DNA of 64,000 bases from Streptomyces viridochromogenes DSM 40736 (GTDB lineage: Bacteria; Actinomycetota; Actinomycetes; Streptomycetales; Streptomycetaceae): assembly GCF_000158955.1 (NCBI RefSeq), contig NZ_GG657757.1:2937090-3001089 (forward strand), given 5' to 3'. The notes below the pieces were generated by a model. That model did no database searches. It was not told the DNA's origin and worked only from the letters and a program-made list of their open reading frames with translations. Below are positions 47,449-56,469 of this stretch, piece after piece (the first letter of the stretch is position 1; every line of letters begins with the position of its first letter). Both the position numbers and the translations under genes were made by a program.

Positions 47449-47483
47449 GAAGGCGCCCGGCACGAGCCGTGCCGGGCGCCTTC
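47449..47483. terminator. Bidirectional terminator between the 46488 gene and clpX
   Basis: GAAGGCGCCCGGCACG-AGC-CGTGCCGGGCGCCTTC, perfect 16-bp stem with 3-nt loop, 14 nt from one stop codon and 16 nt from the other, between convergent genes. Confidence 0.9.
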
Positions 47484-47498
47484 GCGTGCAGTGGGTGA

Positions 47499-48785
47499 CT
47501 AGGCCGTCTTCTGCTCCCCCGGTCCGCGGCCCCGCGCCTCCCGCGGGATCAGCGTCGGGTTGACGTTCGACTGCACGACGTCCGCCGTGATGACGACCCG
47601 GGCCACGTCCTTGCGGGACGGGACCTCGTACATCACGCCCTGGAGGACCTCCTCCATGATGGCCCTGAGGCCACGCGCGCCGGTCTGGCGGAGGATGGCC
47701 TGGTCGGCGATGGCCTCCAGGGCCTCGCGTTCGAAGTCCAGCTCCACGCCGTCGAGTTCGAAGAGACGCTGGTACTGCTTGACGAGCGCGTTGCGCGGCT
47801 CGACGAGGATCTGCAGCAGGGCCTCGCGGTCCAGGTTGTGGACCGAGGTGATGACCGGCAGACGGCCGATGAACTCGGGGATCATGCCGAACTTGACCAG
47901 GTCCTCCGGCATGACCTCCTGGAACTGGTCCTTGGACTCCATCTCGCGCTTGGAGCGGATCTGCGCGCCGAAGCCGATGCCCTTGGCGCCGGCCCGGGCC
48001 TCGATGATCTTCTCAAGGCCGGCGAAGGCACCGCCCACGATGAACAGCACGTTCGTCGTGTCGATCTGGATGAACTCCTGGTGGGGGTGTTTGCGGCCAC
48101 CCTGCGGCGGGACCGAGGCCGTGGTGCCCTCCAGGATCTTCAGCAGGGCCTGCTGGACGCCCTCGCCCGACACGTCGCGCGTGATCGAGGGGTTCTCGCT
48201 CTTCCGCGCGACCTTGTCGATCTCGTCGATGTAGATGATCCCGGTCTCGGCCTTCTTGACGTCGTAGTCGGCGGCCTGGATCAGCTTGAGCAGGATGTTC
48301 TCGACGTCCTCGCCGACGTATCCCGCCTCCGTGAGCGCCGTGGCGTCGGCGATCGCGAAGGGGACGTTCAGCATGCGCGCGAGGGTCTGCGCGAGGAGGG
48401 TCTTGCCGGAGCCCGTGGGGCCGAGCAGGAGGATGTTGGACTTCGCCAACTCGATGGCGTCGTCACGGCCGTTCGCCCCGCCGTTCTCGCCGGCCTGGAC
48501 GCGCTTGTAGTGGTTGTACACCGCGACCGAGAGGGCCTTCTTGGCGGCCTCCTGGCCCACCACGTACCCCTCGAGGAACTCGTAGATCTCGCGGGGCTTC
48601 GGGAGTTCCTCCCAGCGGACCTCGCTGGTCTCGGCCAGCTCTTCCTCGATGATCTCGTTGCAGAGATCGATGCACTCGTCGCAGATGTACACACCGGGCC
48701 CTGCGATGAGCTTCTTGACCTGCTTCTGGCTCTTGCCGCAGAACGAGCACTTGAGCAGATCGCCGCCGTCACCGATGCGTGCCAC
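47499..48785 (-). CDS. clpX: ATP-dependent Clp protease ATPase subunit ClpX
   Basis: 428 aa, AAA+ unfoldase feeding ClpP. N-terminal C4 zinc domain ([11 protein letters not shown] and [10 protein letters not shown]), Walker A GPTGSGKT (about 120), Walker B IIYIDEID (about 183), pore loop GYVGEDVE, the IGF-type ClpP-binding loop as KGIGFGAQ, and sensor [15 protein letters not shown] 48785 has AAGGGGAAG upstream. The frame is open further upstream, but the zinc domain begins properly at this start. Last of the clpP1-clpP2-clpX group. Confidence 0.97.
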   Translation of the reverse strand: MARIGDGGDLLKCSFCGKSQKQVKKLIAGPGVYICDECIDLCNEIIEEELAETSEVRWEELPKPREIYEFLEGYVVGQEAAKKALSVAVYNHYKRVQAGENGGANGRDDAIELAKSNILLLGPTGSGKTLLAQTLARMLNVPFAIADATALTEAGYVGEDVENILLKLIQAADYDVKKAETGIIYIDEIDKVARKSENPSITRDVSGEGVQQALLKILEGTTASVPPQGGRKHPHQEFIQIDTTNVLFIVGGAFAGLEKIIEARAGAKGIGFGAQIRSKREMESKDQFQEVMPEDLVKFGMIPEFIGRLPVITSVHNLDREALLQILVEPRNALVKQYQRLFELDGVELDFEREALEAIADQAILRQTGARGLRAIMEEVLQGVMYEVPSRKDVARVVITADVVQSNVNPTLIPREARGRGPGEQKTA

Positions 48786-48918
48786 GGTGTGCTTCCCCTT
48801 CGCCTGGGAGACTCCTGGACGCCGACGTCCAGCGGACTCCTGGTGCTGCCTTATGTCCGACGGTACCTTGCCGGGCCCCTCGTTCGGGCCCCCCTTGGCG
48901 CGGTTCACTTTGACGTGG

Positions 48919-48938
48919 ACCGTGCCAAACCGTGCCAA
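48919..48938. repeat. 10-nt tandem repeat upstream of clpX
   Basis: ACCGTGCCAA repeated exactly twice, 134 nt upstream of clpX and immediately before clpP2 ends. Could be part of a clpX promoter or operator. Confidence 0.6.
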
Positions 48939-48966
48939 GGGGCGGCAGACGATACAGCTTCTCGCC

Positions 48967-49674
48967 TCAGCGCAGGCTCGAGTTGTCCATCTTCCGGGTG
49001 GTGATGATCTGGTCGATCAGCCCGTAGCTCAGCGCGTCCTCGGCCGTGAGGATCTTGTCGCGCTCGATGTCCTCGCGGATCTTCTCGACCGGCGTGGTGG
49101 AGTGCTTGGCCAGCATCTCCTCCAGCTGCGAGCGCATCCGGAGGATCTCGTTGGCGGCGATCTCCAGGTCGGACACCTGGCCGCGGCCGGTCTCGCTGTA
49201 CGGCTGGTGGATCAGCACGCGCGCGTTCGGCAGGGCCATGCGCTTGCCCGGCGTACCGGCGGCCAGCAGGACGGCGGCGGCGGAGGCGGCCTGGCCCATG
49301 CAGACCGTCTGGATGTCCGGCTTCACGTACTGCATCGTGTCGTAGATCGCGGTGAGCGCCGTGAAGGAGCCGCCGGGGCTGTTGATGTAGACCGAGATGT
49401 CACGGTCGGGGTCCATCGACTCCAGGCACAGCAGCTGCGCCATGACGTCGTTGGCCGAAGCGTCGTCGATCTGCACGCCGAGGAAGATCACGCGCTCCTC
49501 GAAGAGCTTCGCGTACGGGTCGTACTCGCGAATGCCCTGCGAGGTGCGCTCGACGAAGCGCGGGATGACGTAGCGGGACTCGGCCTGCGGTCCGGTGTAG
49601 CGGCCCTGTGAGTCGCTCATGTCCTGCACGGCGCTCATACGGTCGTAGAGGCCGCTGCCGGGGAAGTGGTTCAC
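48967..49674 (-). CDS. clpP2: ATP-dependent Clp protease proteolytic subunit 2
   Basis: 235 aa serine protease subunit. Catalytic Ser131 in GQAASAAAV, His156 in VLIHQPYS; the Asp lies in the [10 protein letters not shown] region. N-terminal extension of about 35 residues ([19 protein letters not shown]), which is processed in related proteins. GTG 49674 has AGGAG upstream. Pairs with ClpP1 (49784); in actinobacteria both types can be needed for an active tetradecamer. Confidence 0.96.
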   Translation of the reverse strand: MNHFPGSGLYDRMSAVQDMSDSQGRYTGPQAESRYVIPRFVERTSQGIREYDPYAKLFEERVIFLGVQIDDASANDVMAQLLCLESMDPDRDISVYINSPGGSFTALTAIYDTMQYVKPDIQTVCMGQAASAAAVLLAAGTPGKRMALPNARVLIHQPYSETGRGQVSDLEIAANEILRMRSQLEEMLAKHSTTPVEKIREDIERDKILTAEDALSYGLIDQIITTRKMDNSSLR

Positions 49675-49783
49675 GGTGTCTCCTGAAAGGGGCTGAGGCG
49701 GTCGGCTGGGGCGCTGGGGCGTCCTGGGCCCCGCGTGGGGCCAGGTGGGGTCCTACGGGGCTCTGGGAGCCTCGTGGGGCCGC

Positions 49784-50401
49784 TCAGGCCCCGGTGCCGC
49801 CGCCGCCCGGCATACCGGCGGCCGTGGGAATCACGTCGTCGATGAGGCCGTACTCCTTGGCCTCGAAGGCGTCGAACCAGCGGTCGCGGTCCGAGTCGCG
49901 GGTGATCTGCTCGACCGTCTGGCCGGTGTGCTGGGACGTGAGCTCGGCCATGCGCTTCTTGGTGTGCAGCAGCCGCTCGGCGTGGATCTTGATGTCCGAG
50001 GCCGAACCGGCCAGGCCCGCGGAGGGCTGGTGGATCAGGATCTCGGCGTTCGGCAGGGCGAAGCGCTTGCCGGGGGTGCCCGCACTGAGCAGGAACTGGC
50101 CCATCGAGGCCGCGAGGCCCATGGCGATGGTCACCACGTCGTTCTTGATGTACTGCATGGTGTCGTAGATCGCCATGCCGGCCGTGATCGAACCGCCCGG
50201 GCTGTTGATGTACATGTAAATGTCCTTGTCCGGGTCGGCGGCAAGGAGCAGCAGCTGTGCGGTGATCTTGTTCGCGATGTCGTCGTCGACCGGCTGGCCG
50301 AGGAAGATGATCCGCTCGTTGAGCAGCCGGTTGTAGACATGGTCGCCGAGGCCTCCGCCAATGGAAGGCTCGCCGGCGGCGGAGGGCATCAGATTCGTCA
50401 C
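49784..50401 (-). CDS. clpP1: ATP-dependent Clp protease proteolytic subunit 1
   Basis: 205 aa. Catalytic Ser99 in GLAASMGQF, His124 in ILIHQPSAG, Asp in [34 protein letters not shown] and [20 protein letters not shown] are typical. GTG 50401 has AGGTGG 4 nt upstream; ATG 50389 is an alternative. First gene of the unit; a ClgR-type operator lies 140 nt upstream. Confidence 0.96.
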   Translation of the reverse strand: MTNLMPSAAGEPSIGGGLGDHVYNRLLNERIIFLGQPVDDDIANKITAQLLLLAADPDKDIYMYINSPGGSITAGMAIYDTMQYIKNDVVTIAMGLAASMGQFLLSAGTPGKRFALPNAEILIHQPSAGLAGSASDIKIHAERLLHTKKRMAELTSQHTGQTVEQITRDSDRDRWFDAFEAKEYGLIDDVIPTAAGMPGGGGTGA

Positions 50402-50497
50402 GTATCCACCTGCTCGTCTTACGACGGCGCCGGGCCGTCTCACGTTTCCCTGCGGGGCTGGAGCCGTTCGCAGACTCCACTGCCCTCGTATTCATGG

Positions 50498-50503
50498 ACC
50501 CTA
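50498..50503 (-). promoter_or_regulatory. Candidate clpP1 -10 element
   Basis: TAGGGT on the minus strand, 97 nt ahead of the clpP1 start codon. No good -35 hexamer lies 16-19 nt further upstream, as expected for an activator-dependent promoter. Confidence 0.4.
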
Positions 50504-50540
50504 ACGCGCGGGTCCCTCCGGGGAATCCCGGAGATGGGAG

Positions 50541-50558
50541 TGTTCGCCGGGGGCGTAG
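50541..50558. promoter_or_regulatory. Candidate ClgR operator upstream of clpP1
   Basis: TGTTCGCCGGGGGCGTAG. It contains CGCC-GGG-GGCG, i.e. CGCYNNNRGCG, with flanking W residues, and fits the published actinobacterial ClgR operator except for the central A. It lies 47 nt upstream of the candidate -10, a normal place for an activator. Streptomyces ClgR is known to activate clpP1-clpP2. Confidence 0.55.
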
Positions 50559-50744
50559 CGCTGCGCGGCTGGGACGGGGGTGGTTTCGGGCCGGGGTGGT
50601 TCCGGGGCGGGGGTGACTGCGGGTGAGTGGGGGCTTGTCGCGCAGTTCCCCGCGCCCCTGGGGCGGGATGCCCTCACGTACGACAGGAGGGCCCGGGGTG
50701 CGTACCCCAGGGCCCTCCTGTACTACCTGCCCGGTGCCGGGGGC

Positions 50745-52139
50745 TCAGCCCTCGGTCTTCTCCTCGGCGGACTCGGTGGCCTCGGCGGAGTCGGTGGCCT
50801 CGGCCTCGGGGGCCTCGGTCTCCTCGTCCTCGTCGTCCAGGTCGACGACCTCGCCGTTGGTGTCCTTGACCGTGGCCTTCTCGACCACGACGGCCAGGGC
50901 CTTGCCGCGGGCGACCTCGCCGACCAGGAGCGGAACCTGGCCGCCCTCGACGACGGCCTGGGCGAACTGGTCGGGGGACATGCCGGAGGAAGCGGCGCGG
51001 CGCATGAGGTGCTCGGTGAGCTCCTCCTGGTTGACGTTGAGCTTCTCCTGCTTGACGAGCTCGTCGAGCACGAACTGGGTCTTGATGCCCTTGACCGCGG
51101 CCTCACGGGTCTCGGCCTCGAACTCCTCCTCGCTCTTGCCCTGGATCTCCAGGTACTTCGCGAGGTCGAGGCCCATCTGGCCGAGCTGGTGGTGCTCGAG
51201 GTTGTGCTTGCGGGTGTTGACCTCGTCCTCGAGCAGCTTCTCGGGGACCGGGACCTCGACCAGCTCGAGCAGCTTCTCCAGGACGCGCTCCTGGGCCTGC
51301 GTGGCCTGGTCGTACTGCTTCATGTTCTCCAGGCGCTTGCGGCTGTCCGCCCGCAGCTCCTCGATGGTGTCGAACTCGGAGGCGAGCTGCGCGAACTCGT
51401 CGTCCAGCTCGGGCAGTTCGCGGGCGGCGACCTGGGTGACCTTGACGGTGACCTCGGCCTCCTTGCCGGCCGCCGAGCCACCCTTGAGCTCGGAGGTGAA
51501 GGTGGCCTCGCCACCGGCCTCCAGGCCCTTCACGGCGTCGTCGATACCGTCCAGCAGCTCACCGGAGCCGATCGTGTAGGAGACGCCGTCGGCGACGCCG
51601 TCCTCCAGGACCTCGCCGTCGACCTTGGCCTCCAGGTCGATCGTCACGACGTCGCCGTCCTCGGCGGCGCGCTCGACCGGGGAGGTGGAGGCGAAGCGCT
51701 CGCGGAGCTCCTCGACCGCCTTCGCGACGTCCTCGTCGGTGACCTCGACGGCGTCGACCTCGACCTCGATGCCGGAGAAGTCCGGGATCTCGATGGAGGG
51801 GCGGATGTCGACCTCGGCGGTGAAGTTCAGCGTCTCGCCGTCCTTCAGCTCCGTGATGTCGACCTCGGGCTGGCCCAGCACGTTGAGCTCGGCCTCGTTG
51901 ACCGCGTCGGTGTAGAACTTCGGAAGCGCGTCGTTGACCGCCTCCTCCAGAACCGCACCGCGGCCGAACCGCTGGTCGATGACCCGGGCCGGGACCTTGC
52001 CCTTGCGGAAGCCCTTCACCGTGACCTGCTGGTTGATCTTCTTGTACGCCGCGTCGAGGCTGTCCTTGAGCTCCTCGAAGGGCACCTCGACAGTGAGCCG
52101 AACCCGAGTCGGGTTCAGGGTCTCCACGGCGCTCTTCAC
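50745..52139 (-). CDS. tig: Trigger factor
   Basis: 464 aa ribosome-bound chaperone and prolyl isomerase. N-terminal ribosome-binding domain with [19 protein letters not shown] (GFRxGxxP), PPIase domain around 160-245 ([17 protein letters not shown]), and a helical C-terminal domain with an acidic tail. GTG 52139 ([15 protein letters not shown]) has AAGGAG upstream. Lies upstream of, and on the same strand as, clpP1, in the familiar tig-clpP-clpX order. Confidence 0.97.
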   Translation of the reverse strand: MKSAVETLNPTRVRLTVEVPFEELKDSLDAAYKKINQQVTVKGFRKGKVPARVIDQRFGRGAVLEEAVNDALPKFYTDAVNEAELNVLGQPEVDITELKDGETLNFTAEVDIRPSIEIPDFSGIEVEVDAVEVTDEDVAKAVEELRERFASTSPVERAAEDGDVVTIDLEAKVDGEVLEDGVADGVSYTIGSGELLDGIDDAVKGLEAGGEATFTSELKGGSAAGKEAEVTVKVTQVAARELPELDDEFAQLASEFDTIEELRADSRKRLENMKQYDQATQAQERVLEKLLELVEVPVPEKLLEDEVNTRKHNLEHHQLGQMGLDLAKYLEIQGKSEEEFEAETREAAVKGIKTQFVLDELVKQEKLNVNQEELTEHLMRRAASSGMSPDQFAQAVVEGGQVPLLVGEVARGKALAVVVEKATVKDTNGEVVDLDDEDEETEAPEAEATDSAEATESAEEKTEG

Positions 52140-52285
52140 GGTTCGGTCTCCTTGTGGCTGACTTCTTGGTTTCTGCCGGGGCCAGAGCGGCCCGGCGGAT
52201 TTCGCCGCCCGGAGGACTTCAGACGATGAGACACACGGGCGTGCAGCTTGCATAGTAACGGCAGCGACTACACCGCCCAAAAGGC

Positions 52286-52326
52286 GATCATACGAGTGAT
52301 CAGGAGACGATCACTCGAGTGTGATC
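52286..52326 (-). terminator. Terminator downstream of tRNA-Pro
   Basis: GATCA-(TA)-CGAGTGATC ... GATCACTCG-(AGTG)-TGATC around loop AGGAGAC; minus strand continues GCCTTTTGG. Begins 11 nt beyond the tRNA. Confidence 0.7.
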
Positions 52327-52336
52327 GGGTGGCTTG

Positions 52337-52410
52337 TCGGGGTGGCGGGATTTGAACCCACGGCCTTCCGCTCCCAAAGCGGACGCGCTACCAAGCTGCG
52401 CCACACCCCG
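52337..52410 (-). tRNA. tRNA-Pro (anticodon TGG)
   Basis: Complete cloverleaf: acceptor CGGGGTG/CACCCCG, D arm, anticodon stem TCCGC/GCGGA around TTTGGGA, T-loop GTTCAAATCC, discriminator A. The CCA end is not encoded. Confidence 0.97.
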
Positions 52411-52574
52411 TCTGGTGCGACACGTAGGGTACATGCCGAAGGACGGTCAGGCCGCCGCATTTCCACCAGGGCTCCGCCTTGTCGGCCCGGGCCGGAATGC
52501 GGTGTGCGGCGGAGGGGTCCGACCCGCTACGATGCTTTCTGTGCCGCGGTCACCCGACCTGCGGCGCGCGCCGT

Positions 52575-52645
52575 GCGGGCGTAGCTCAATGGTAGAGCCC
52601 TAGTCTTCCAAACTAGCTACGCGGGTTCGATTCCCGTCGCCCGCT
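52575..52645 (+). tRNA. tRNA-Gly (anticodon TCC)
   Basis: Complete cloverleaf: acceptor GCGGGCG/CGCCCGC, anticodon stem CTAGT/ACTAG around CTTCCAA, T-loop GTTCGATTCC, discriminator T, 71 nt. The CCA end is not encoded. TACGAT at 52526-52531 could be its -10. Confidence 0.97.
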
Positions 52646-52654
52646 CTGAACGCC

Positions 52655-52695
52655 GAAGGCCCGGGCGAGAGGTTGTTTCCTCTCCCCGGGCCTTC
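52655..52695 (+). terminator. Terminator of tRNA-Gly
   Basis: GAAGGCCCGGG-(C)-GAGAGG / CCTCTC-(C)-CCGGGCCTTC with loop TTGTTT, beginning 10 nt after the tRNA. Confidence 0.8.
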
Positions 52696-52872
52696 CGCGT
52701 ACCCGGGGCATTCGTCCGTCCGAGGGAACCGTGGGCCTTGTCCGGGGCGCTCTGAAATATCTCCCGCAGGTAGAGGCGCCACTATGGGTCCCAAGCAGGA
52801 GGCCCACACCACCGAACGGGCTTGGCGGCGCGTGATCGGTGGGGCGGCCACCGAGTACCAGGAGGTACCGCT

Positions 52873-53082
52873 ATGACTGTGGTTCCCACCCGCTCTGTTC
52901 TCTCAATCGCTCGCCCTCGCCCGAGGGACTGGGCGGCCCTGCTCGTCGTCATCGTGATCGTCTACGCCCCGGCGGCACAGATCCAGGACATCCTGACCAG
53001 TCTGATCGCCCTGTCAGGAGTGCTCGTCTCGGGCTCCGCGGTGAGGGCCCTCTCGGTGCGGCAGCCGCAGGCGACCGCCTGA
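52873..53082 (+). CDS. Small membrane protein, 69 aa
   Basis: Function unknown. ATG 52873 has GGAGG 7 nt upstream. A basic N-terminus (SIARPRPRDW) is followed by two hydrophobic segments (AALLVVIVIVYAPAAQI and ILTSLIALSGVLVSGSAV). Ends SVRQPQATA. Isolated between tRNA-Gly and the kinase gene; the good ribosome site and topology support coding. Confidence 0.7.
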   Translation: MTVVPTRSVLSIARPRPRDWAALLVVIVIVYAPAAQIQDILTSLIALSGVLVSGSAVRALSVRQPQATA

Positions 53083-53107
53083 GGACGCGTCGCCCGCTCG
53101 GTACGGC

Positions 53108-53137
53108 TCGGGCCCGGTTCCCCTGAACCGGGCCCGA
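53108..53137. terminator. Bidirectional terminator between the small membrane protein and kinase genes
   Basis: TCGGGCCCGGTTC-CCCT-GAACCGGGCCCGA, perfect 13-bp stem with 4-nt loop between convergent genes. Confidence 0.85.
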
Positions 53138-53180
53138 CGTGTTGTCCGGGGCCTTCCCGGTTCACCTGGGTCTTCCCGGT

Positions 53181-55532
53181 TCAGAGGTCGCGTACGTCCA
53201 CCGTGTAGACGGAGCGGACGCCGTAGGGGACGTACAGGGCGTCGCCGACGAGGACCGGCGGGGCTCCGGAGGTGACGAGCGCGCTGTCGACACGACCGCC
53301 GTCGTCGCGGCCGGGCCAGGTGTCCTCGACTTTGCCGGTGCCCGCGTCCAGGGCGGCCAGGCGGCCGCTGGGGGACGCGAAGTACACGTGGGTGGCGGAG
53401 GCGGCCGGTGGGCCCTGCTGCTCCACGGTGGAGTTGGACTCCCACAGCGTCCGGCCGGTGCGCGGCGAGACCGCGCGGACACCGCCGCTGCTTCGGGTGA
53501 AGTAGAGCGTGCCACGGACCAGGTACACGTTCGCGTCCTCGGGCCGGGGCTGCGCGAGCCGTCGCACGGTGAGCACGTGCGAGGAGACGTCGATCAGGGT
53601 CAGGCCGCCTCCCGTGGTGAAGGCGTCCGCGAGCACCAGGCGTCCGTCGTGCTGGCCGAGCACATCCGCGGCACCCTTGATCTCGACCTCCCAACGGGCC
53701 TTTCCGGTGGCCGGGTCCAGCTGGGAGACGGTGGTACGGGCGGCCTTGCGGTCCTCCGGGGAGGTCGCGCATACGAGGTAGGCGCGGTCGGCCGCCGTGC
53801 GCAGCAGGCAGTCGCCCCGACCGTCCGGCTTCGGGCGCTTCCAGCGAGCCTCGCCGGTCTCGGCGTCGAGCAGGGCGTACTCGTCACCCTGGGGTCCGTA
53901 GAAGGTGACGACACCCTCGGGCACGGCCGTGGACGCGCCCTGCGCGCTGTCGGGGGCCGTGGCCATGAATCCGCTGCCGGTCGGGGTGCGCCAGAGCACC
54001 TTGCCACTGCCGGGGGCCAGGGCGAGGACCCGGTAGCTGCTCCATATGCCGTTCGCTGCGTCCCGCTCGTCGGCCTCGTAGGCGTAGACGCGGCCGTCGC
54101 CGGTGCCGATGATCGCGCCCTCGTCGCCGAAGCTCTCGTCGGGCGTGGGGTCGACGGGCATGGACCAGGTGTTGCGGCCGTCGGCGAGACCGAAGCGGGT
54201 CGCCGCGAGGTAGGCGCCGGCACACACCAGGGAGGTGTCGACGGCGGCGCAGCCCGCGAGTGGGCTGTCGGATCCGCCCAGGACGCGCTCGCTGCCCTCG
54301 GGGGCCTTCGCCGAGGTGGCCCAGGGCTTCCAGCCCTCGGGGAGGTCGCTGCGGGCGGCGGGGGGTGCGGGAGCGGGGGCGGAGTCGCTGTCGCGGCTGA
54401 GGGCGTCGGTGAGGACGACGGTGGTGGCGGCCAGTACGGCGGTCAGGGCGGCCATGACGGCCGCGGCGAGGAGGTACCGGCGTCTGCGGCCACCGGACGG
54501 CCGGGTGGGCTCCGGCGCCATGTCGCCGGAACGGGTCGCCGGGGTCCCGCGACGCACGGGATCGGTTCCTCGGCTCGCCGGGCGGCCGGACTGCGTCGGG
54601 GCCCCGGGGCGGGCCGGATCGGCCCCCAGGCCCTCGGACGCCGAACGGCCGGACGGGGCCGGGACCCCGGGGCGGGCCGGATCGGTTCCCGGGCCGTCCG
54701 GTGCCGGGGGTGGGGCGGGGGTGTGGCCGTCGCCCAGCAGGGTCAGGAGTTCGTCGGCGGTGACGCGGGACTTGGGGTGCTTCTCCAGGCAGAGGCGCAG
54801 GAGCGGGAGCAGTTCGTCCGGTACACCGGAGAGGTCCGGTTCGCCCTCGACGACCCGCAGGGCCGTTTCGTAGGGGCTCGGGCTGTCGAACGGTCCGCGG
54901 CGGGTCGCGGCGTAGGCGAGGACCGAGCCCAGGGAGAAGACGTCGGCGGCGGGGCCGACCTCCTGGGGGGAGGCGAACTGTTCCGGGGACATGAAGGGCG
55001 GGGTCCCCATCACGCGGCCGGTCTGGGTGAGGACGTCCGCGGCGGCGAACTCGGCGGCGCGGGAGATGCCGAAGTCGATGACGCGGGGGCCGTCGTCGGC
55101 GAGCATCACGTTGGCCGGCTTCAGGTCGCGGTGGACGACTCCGGCCCGGTGGATGTCGCGCAGCGCCTCGGCGAGGCCCGCGGCGAGTTCGCGCAGGCGG
55201 GGCGGCGGGAGCGGGCCGTGCCGGCGGATGTGGGTGCCGAGGTCGGCGCCGGGAATGTAGAGGGTGGCCATCCAGGGGCGCGGGGCGTCGGCGTCCGCGT
55301 CCACGACCGGTGCGGTGAAGGCGCCGCTGACCTGGCGTGCGGCGGCCACCTCGCGGCGGAACCGGGCGCGGAACTCGTCGTCGTCGGCGTACTGGCCGTG
55401 CACGACCTTGATCGCGAGGCGTCGGCCGGAGGCCGAGCGGGCCAGGTAGACCACGCCCATGCCGCCGGCGCCGAGACGGTCCTCGATGCGGTAGCCGCCC
55501 ACCTCCGCCGGGTCGGAATCGCGCAGCGCCAT
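53181..55532 (-). CDS. Ser/Thr protein kinase with PQQ-like beta-propeller sensor domain
   Basis: 783 aa Hanks-type kinase. Kinase domain about 13-270: GAGGMGVVYLA (P-loop), AIKVV (Lys), HRDLKPANV (H134, D136), DFGIS, and PPFMSPEQ. A Pro/Arg-rich linker precedes one span near 350-375 (YLLAAAVMAALTAVLAATTVV). The ectodomain contains repeated PQQ-like blades (LDPATGKARWEVEI, LDAETGEARWKRP, VSPRTGRTLWES, LDAGTGKVEDTW) forming a beta-propeller. Likely senses an extracellular ligand; the ligand and targets are not evident. Confidence 0.95.
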   Translation of the reverse strand: MALRDSDPAEVGGYRIEDRLGAGGMGVVYLARSASGRRLAIKVVHGQYADDDEFRARFRREVAAARQVSGAFTAPVVDADADAPRPWMATLYIPGADLGTHIRRHGPLPPPRLRELAAGLAEALRDIHRAGVVHRDLKPANVMLADDGPRVIDFGISRAAEFAAADVLTQTGRVMGTPPFMSPEQFASPQEVGPAADVFSLGSVLAYAATRRGPFDSPSPYETALRVVEGEPDLSGVPDELLPLLRLCLEKHPKSRVTADELLTLLGDGHTPAPPPAPDGPGTDPARPGVPAPSGRSASEGLGADPARPGAPTQSGRPASRGTDPVRRGTPATRSGDMAPEPTRPSGGRRRRYLLAAAVMAALTAVLAATTVVLTDALSRDSDSAPAPAPPAARSDLPEGWKPWATSAKAPEGSERVLGGSDSPLAGCAAVDTSLVCAGAYLAATRFGLADGRNTWSMPVDPTPDESFGDEGAIIGTGDGRVYAYEADERDAANGIWSSYRVLALAPGSGKVLWRTPTGSGFMATAPDSAQGASTAVPEGVVTFYGPQGDEYALLDAETGEARWKRPKPDGRGDCLLRTAADRAYLVCATSPEDRKAARTTVSQLDPATGKARWEVEIKGAADVLGQHDGRLVLADAFTTGGGLTLIDVSSHVLTVRRLAQPRPEDANVYLVRGTLYFTRSSGGVRAVSPRTGRTLWESNSTVEQQGPPAASATHVYFASPSGRLAALDAGTGKVEDTWPGRDDGGRVDSALVTSGAPPVLVGDALYVPYGVRSVYTVDVRDL

Positions 55533-55615
55533 CCCCGTACGTTCCCCCCGTCACGCACCGTCCTGTGGTCGGGGCGAGCGTATCCGCCCGCGCCGGAGAC
55601 CCACGGCGCGGGGCT

Positions 55616-55639
55616 CCGGAGGGGGCGCGCCCCTCCCGG
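55616..55639 (-). terminator. Hairpin at the stop codon of the 64-aa protein gene
   Basis: CCGG-A-GGGGG-CGCG-CCCCT-C-CCGG, about ten pairs with one mismatch, directly abutting the stop codon. Probable terminator. Confidence 0.5.
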
Positions 55640-55834
55640 TCAGAAGCTGATGGAGTTGATGGTCTCCGCTATCGAGTTGAGGAACCGCTGGATGTCGTCG
55701 GCCATGCCGGTCGAGGCGAGGAAGAAGCCGAAGAGGACCGCCACGATCGCGGGACCGGCCTTGATGGAGCCGCCTCTCAGCAACACCACAAGGATGATCG
55801 CCAACAGCAGCACCACAGACAGTGAAATGGCCAC
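55640..55834 (-). CDS. Small two-span membrane protein, 64 aa
   Basis: Function unknown. Start ATG 55834. Two hydrophobic segments (ISLSVVLLLAIILVVLLRGG and AIVAVLFGFFLASTGMA) are followed by a short amphipathic tail (DDIQRFLNSIAETINSISF). Similar short proteins occur widely in Streptomyces and in some cases near DNA-transfer genes, but none of those genes is present here. Same strand as the kinase, 107 nt upstream of it. Confidence 0.75.
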   Translation of the reverse strand: MAISLSVVLLLAIILVVLLRGGSIKAGPAIVAVLFGFFLASTGMADDIQRFLNSIAETINSISF

Positions 55835-56469
55835 AACTGATCACACCCTAGGTCGGTTCGCTCTCCCGGCCCGGGGACGCGACCCCGCGCACCCCCGCCA
55901 GAACCATCGTGCCACCAACCCGGCCCCGCTATGCGGCCGGTGACGCATCGACCACCTCACTCGTGTCCGGAGCCGCGGACGTCACGTGGGTCCGGGGCCC
56001 GACGCGGGGCCCCAACGGCCGAGACTCGTACGGCAATTCGATACGCCACCCACCCCGGGAATTCGCCTCGGTCGTTTCCGTATCCACACAACGCGTTCGC
56101 AGCTAATTCGAATTGCCGCCACGGGCTCCCCGATGCCCCCGTGTGCGGGCACGGAAGGGCGCGGAGGCGGACATTCCACCGGAGTCGCCTGCTGGTCTTA
56201 TGCACTGCTTAGTCCGGAAGTATGCCGACAAGAGGAGCCTGCGCGGTGTACGCAATCCGCCATCGGACGATGTGTTGGCCATCACGCCGACAGTGACGTC
56301 AACTACCCGTAATCCGGGGTACTCACAGCGAATAGCCAGGATTAACGTCCGGCGTTTTACGAATAGCCGCAGGGAACGCTAGGGTGCCTCAGATGTTCCA
56401 CGCTGCCTCGTCCCCCGCACGCGCAGCGAGGTCCCGGATCGTCTCCCCGAACTCCTGGTGGGAGGGTCT
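55835..56469. other. Long AT-richer intergenic region
   Basis: About 635 nt between divergent genes. It contains three AATTCG hexamers (56035, 56060, 56105), a perfect AATTCGAATT palindrome (56105-56114), a GC-rich inverted repeat near 55995-56013, a 24-codon frame (56222-56296) and a promoter candidate for the acyltransferase gene. No established gene. Confidence 0.5.
56356..56385 (+). promoter_or_regulatory. Promoter candidate for the acyltransferase gene
   Basis: TTTACG (56356) and TAGGGT (56380) separated by 18 nt, a plausible housekeeping-sigma promoter; transcription start would be about 78 nt ahead of the coding start. Confidence 0.4.
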
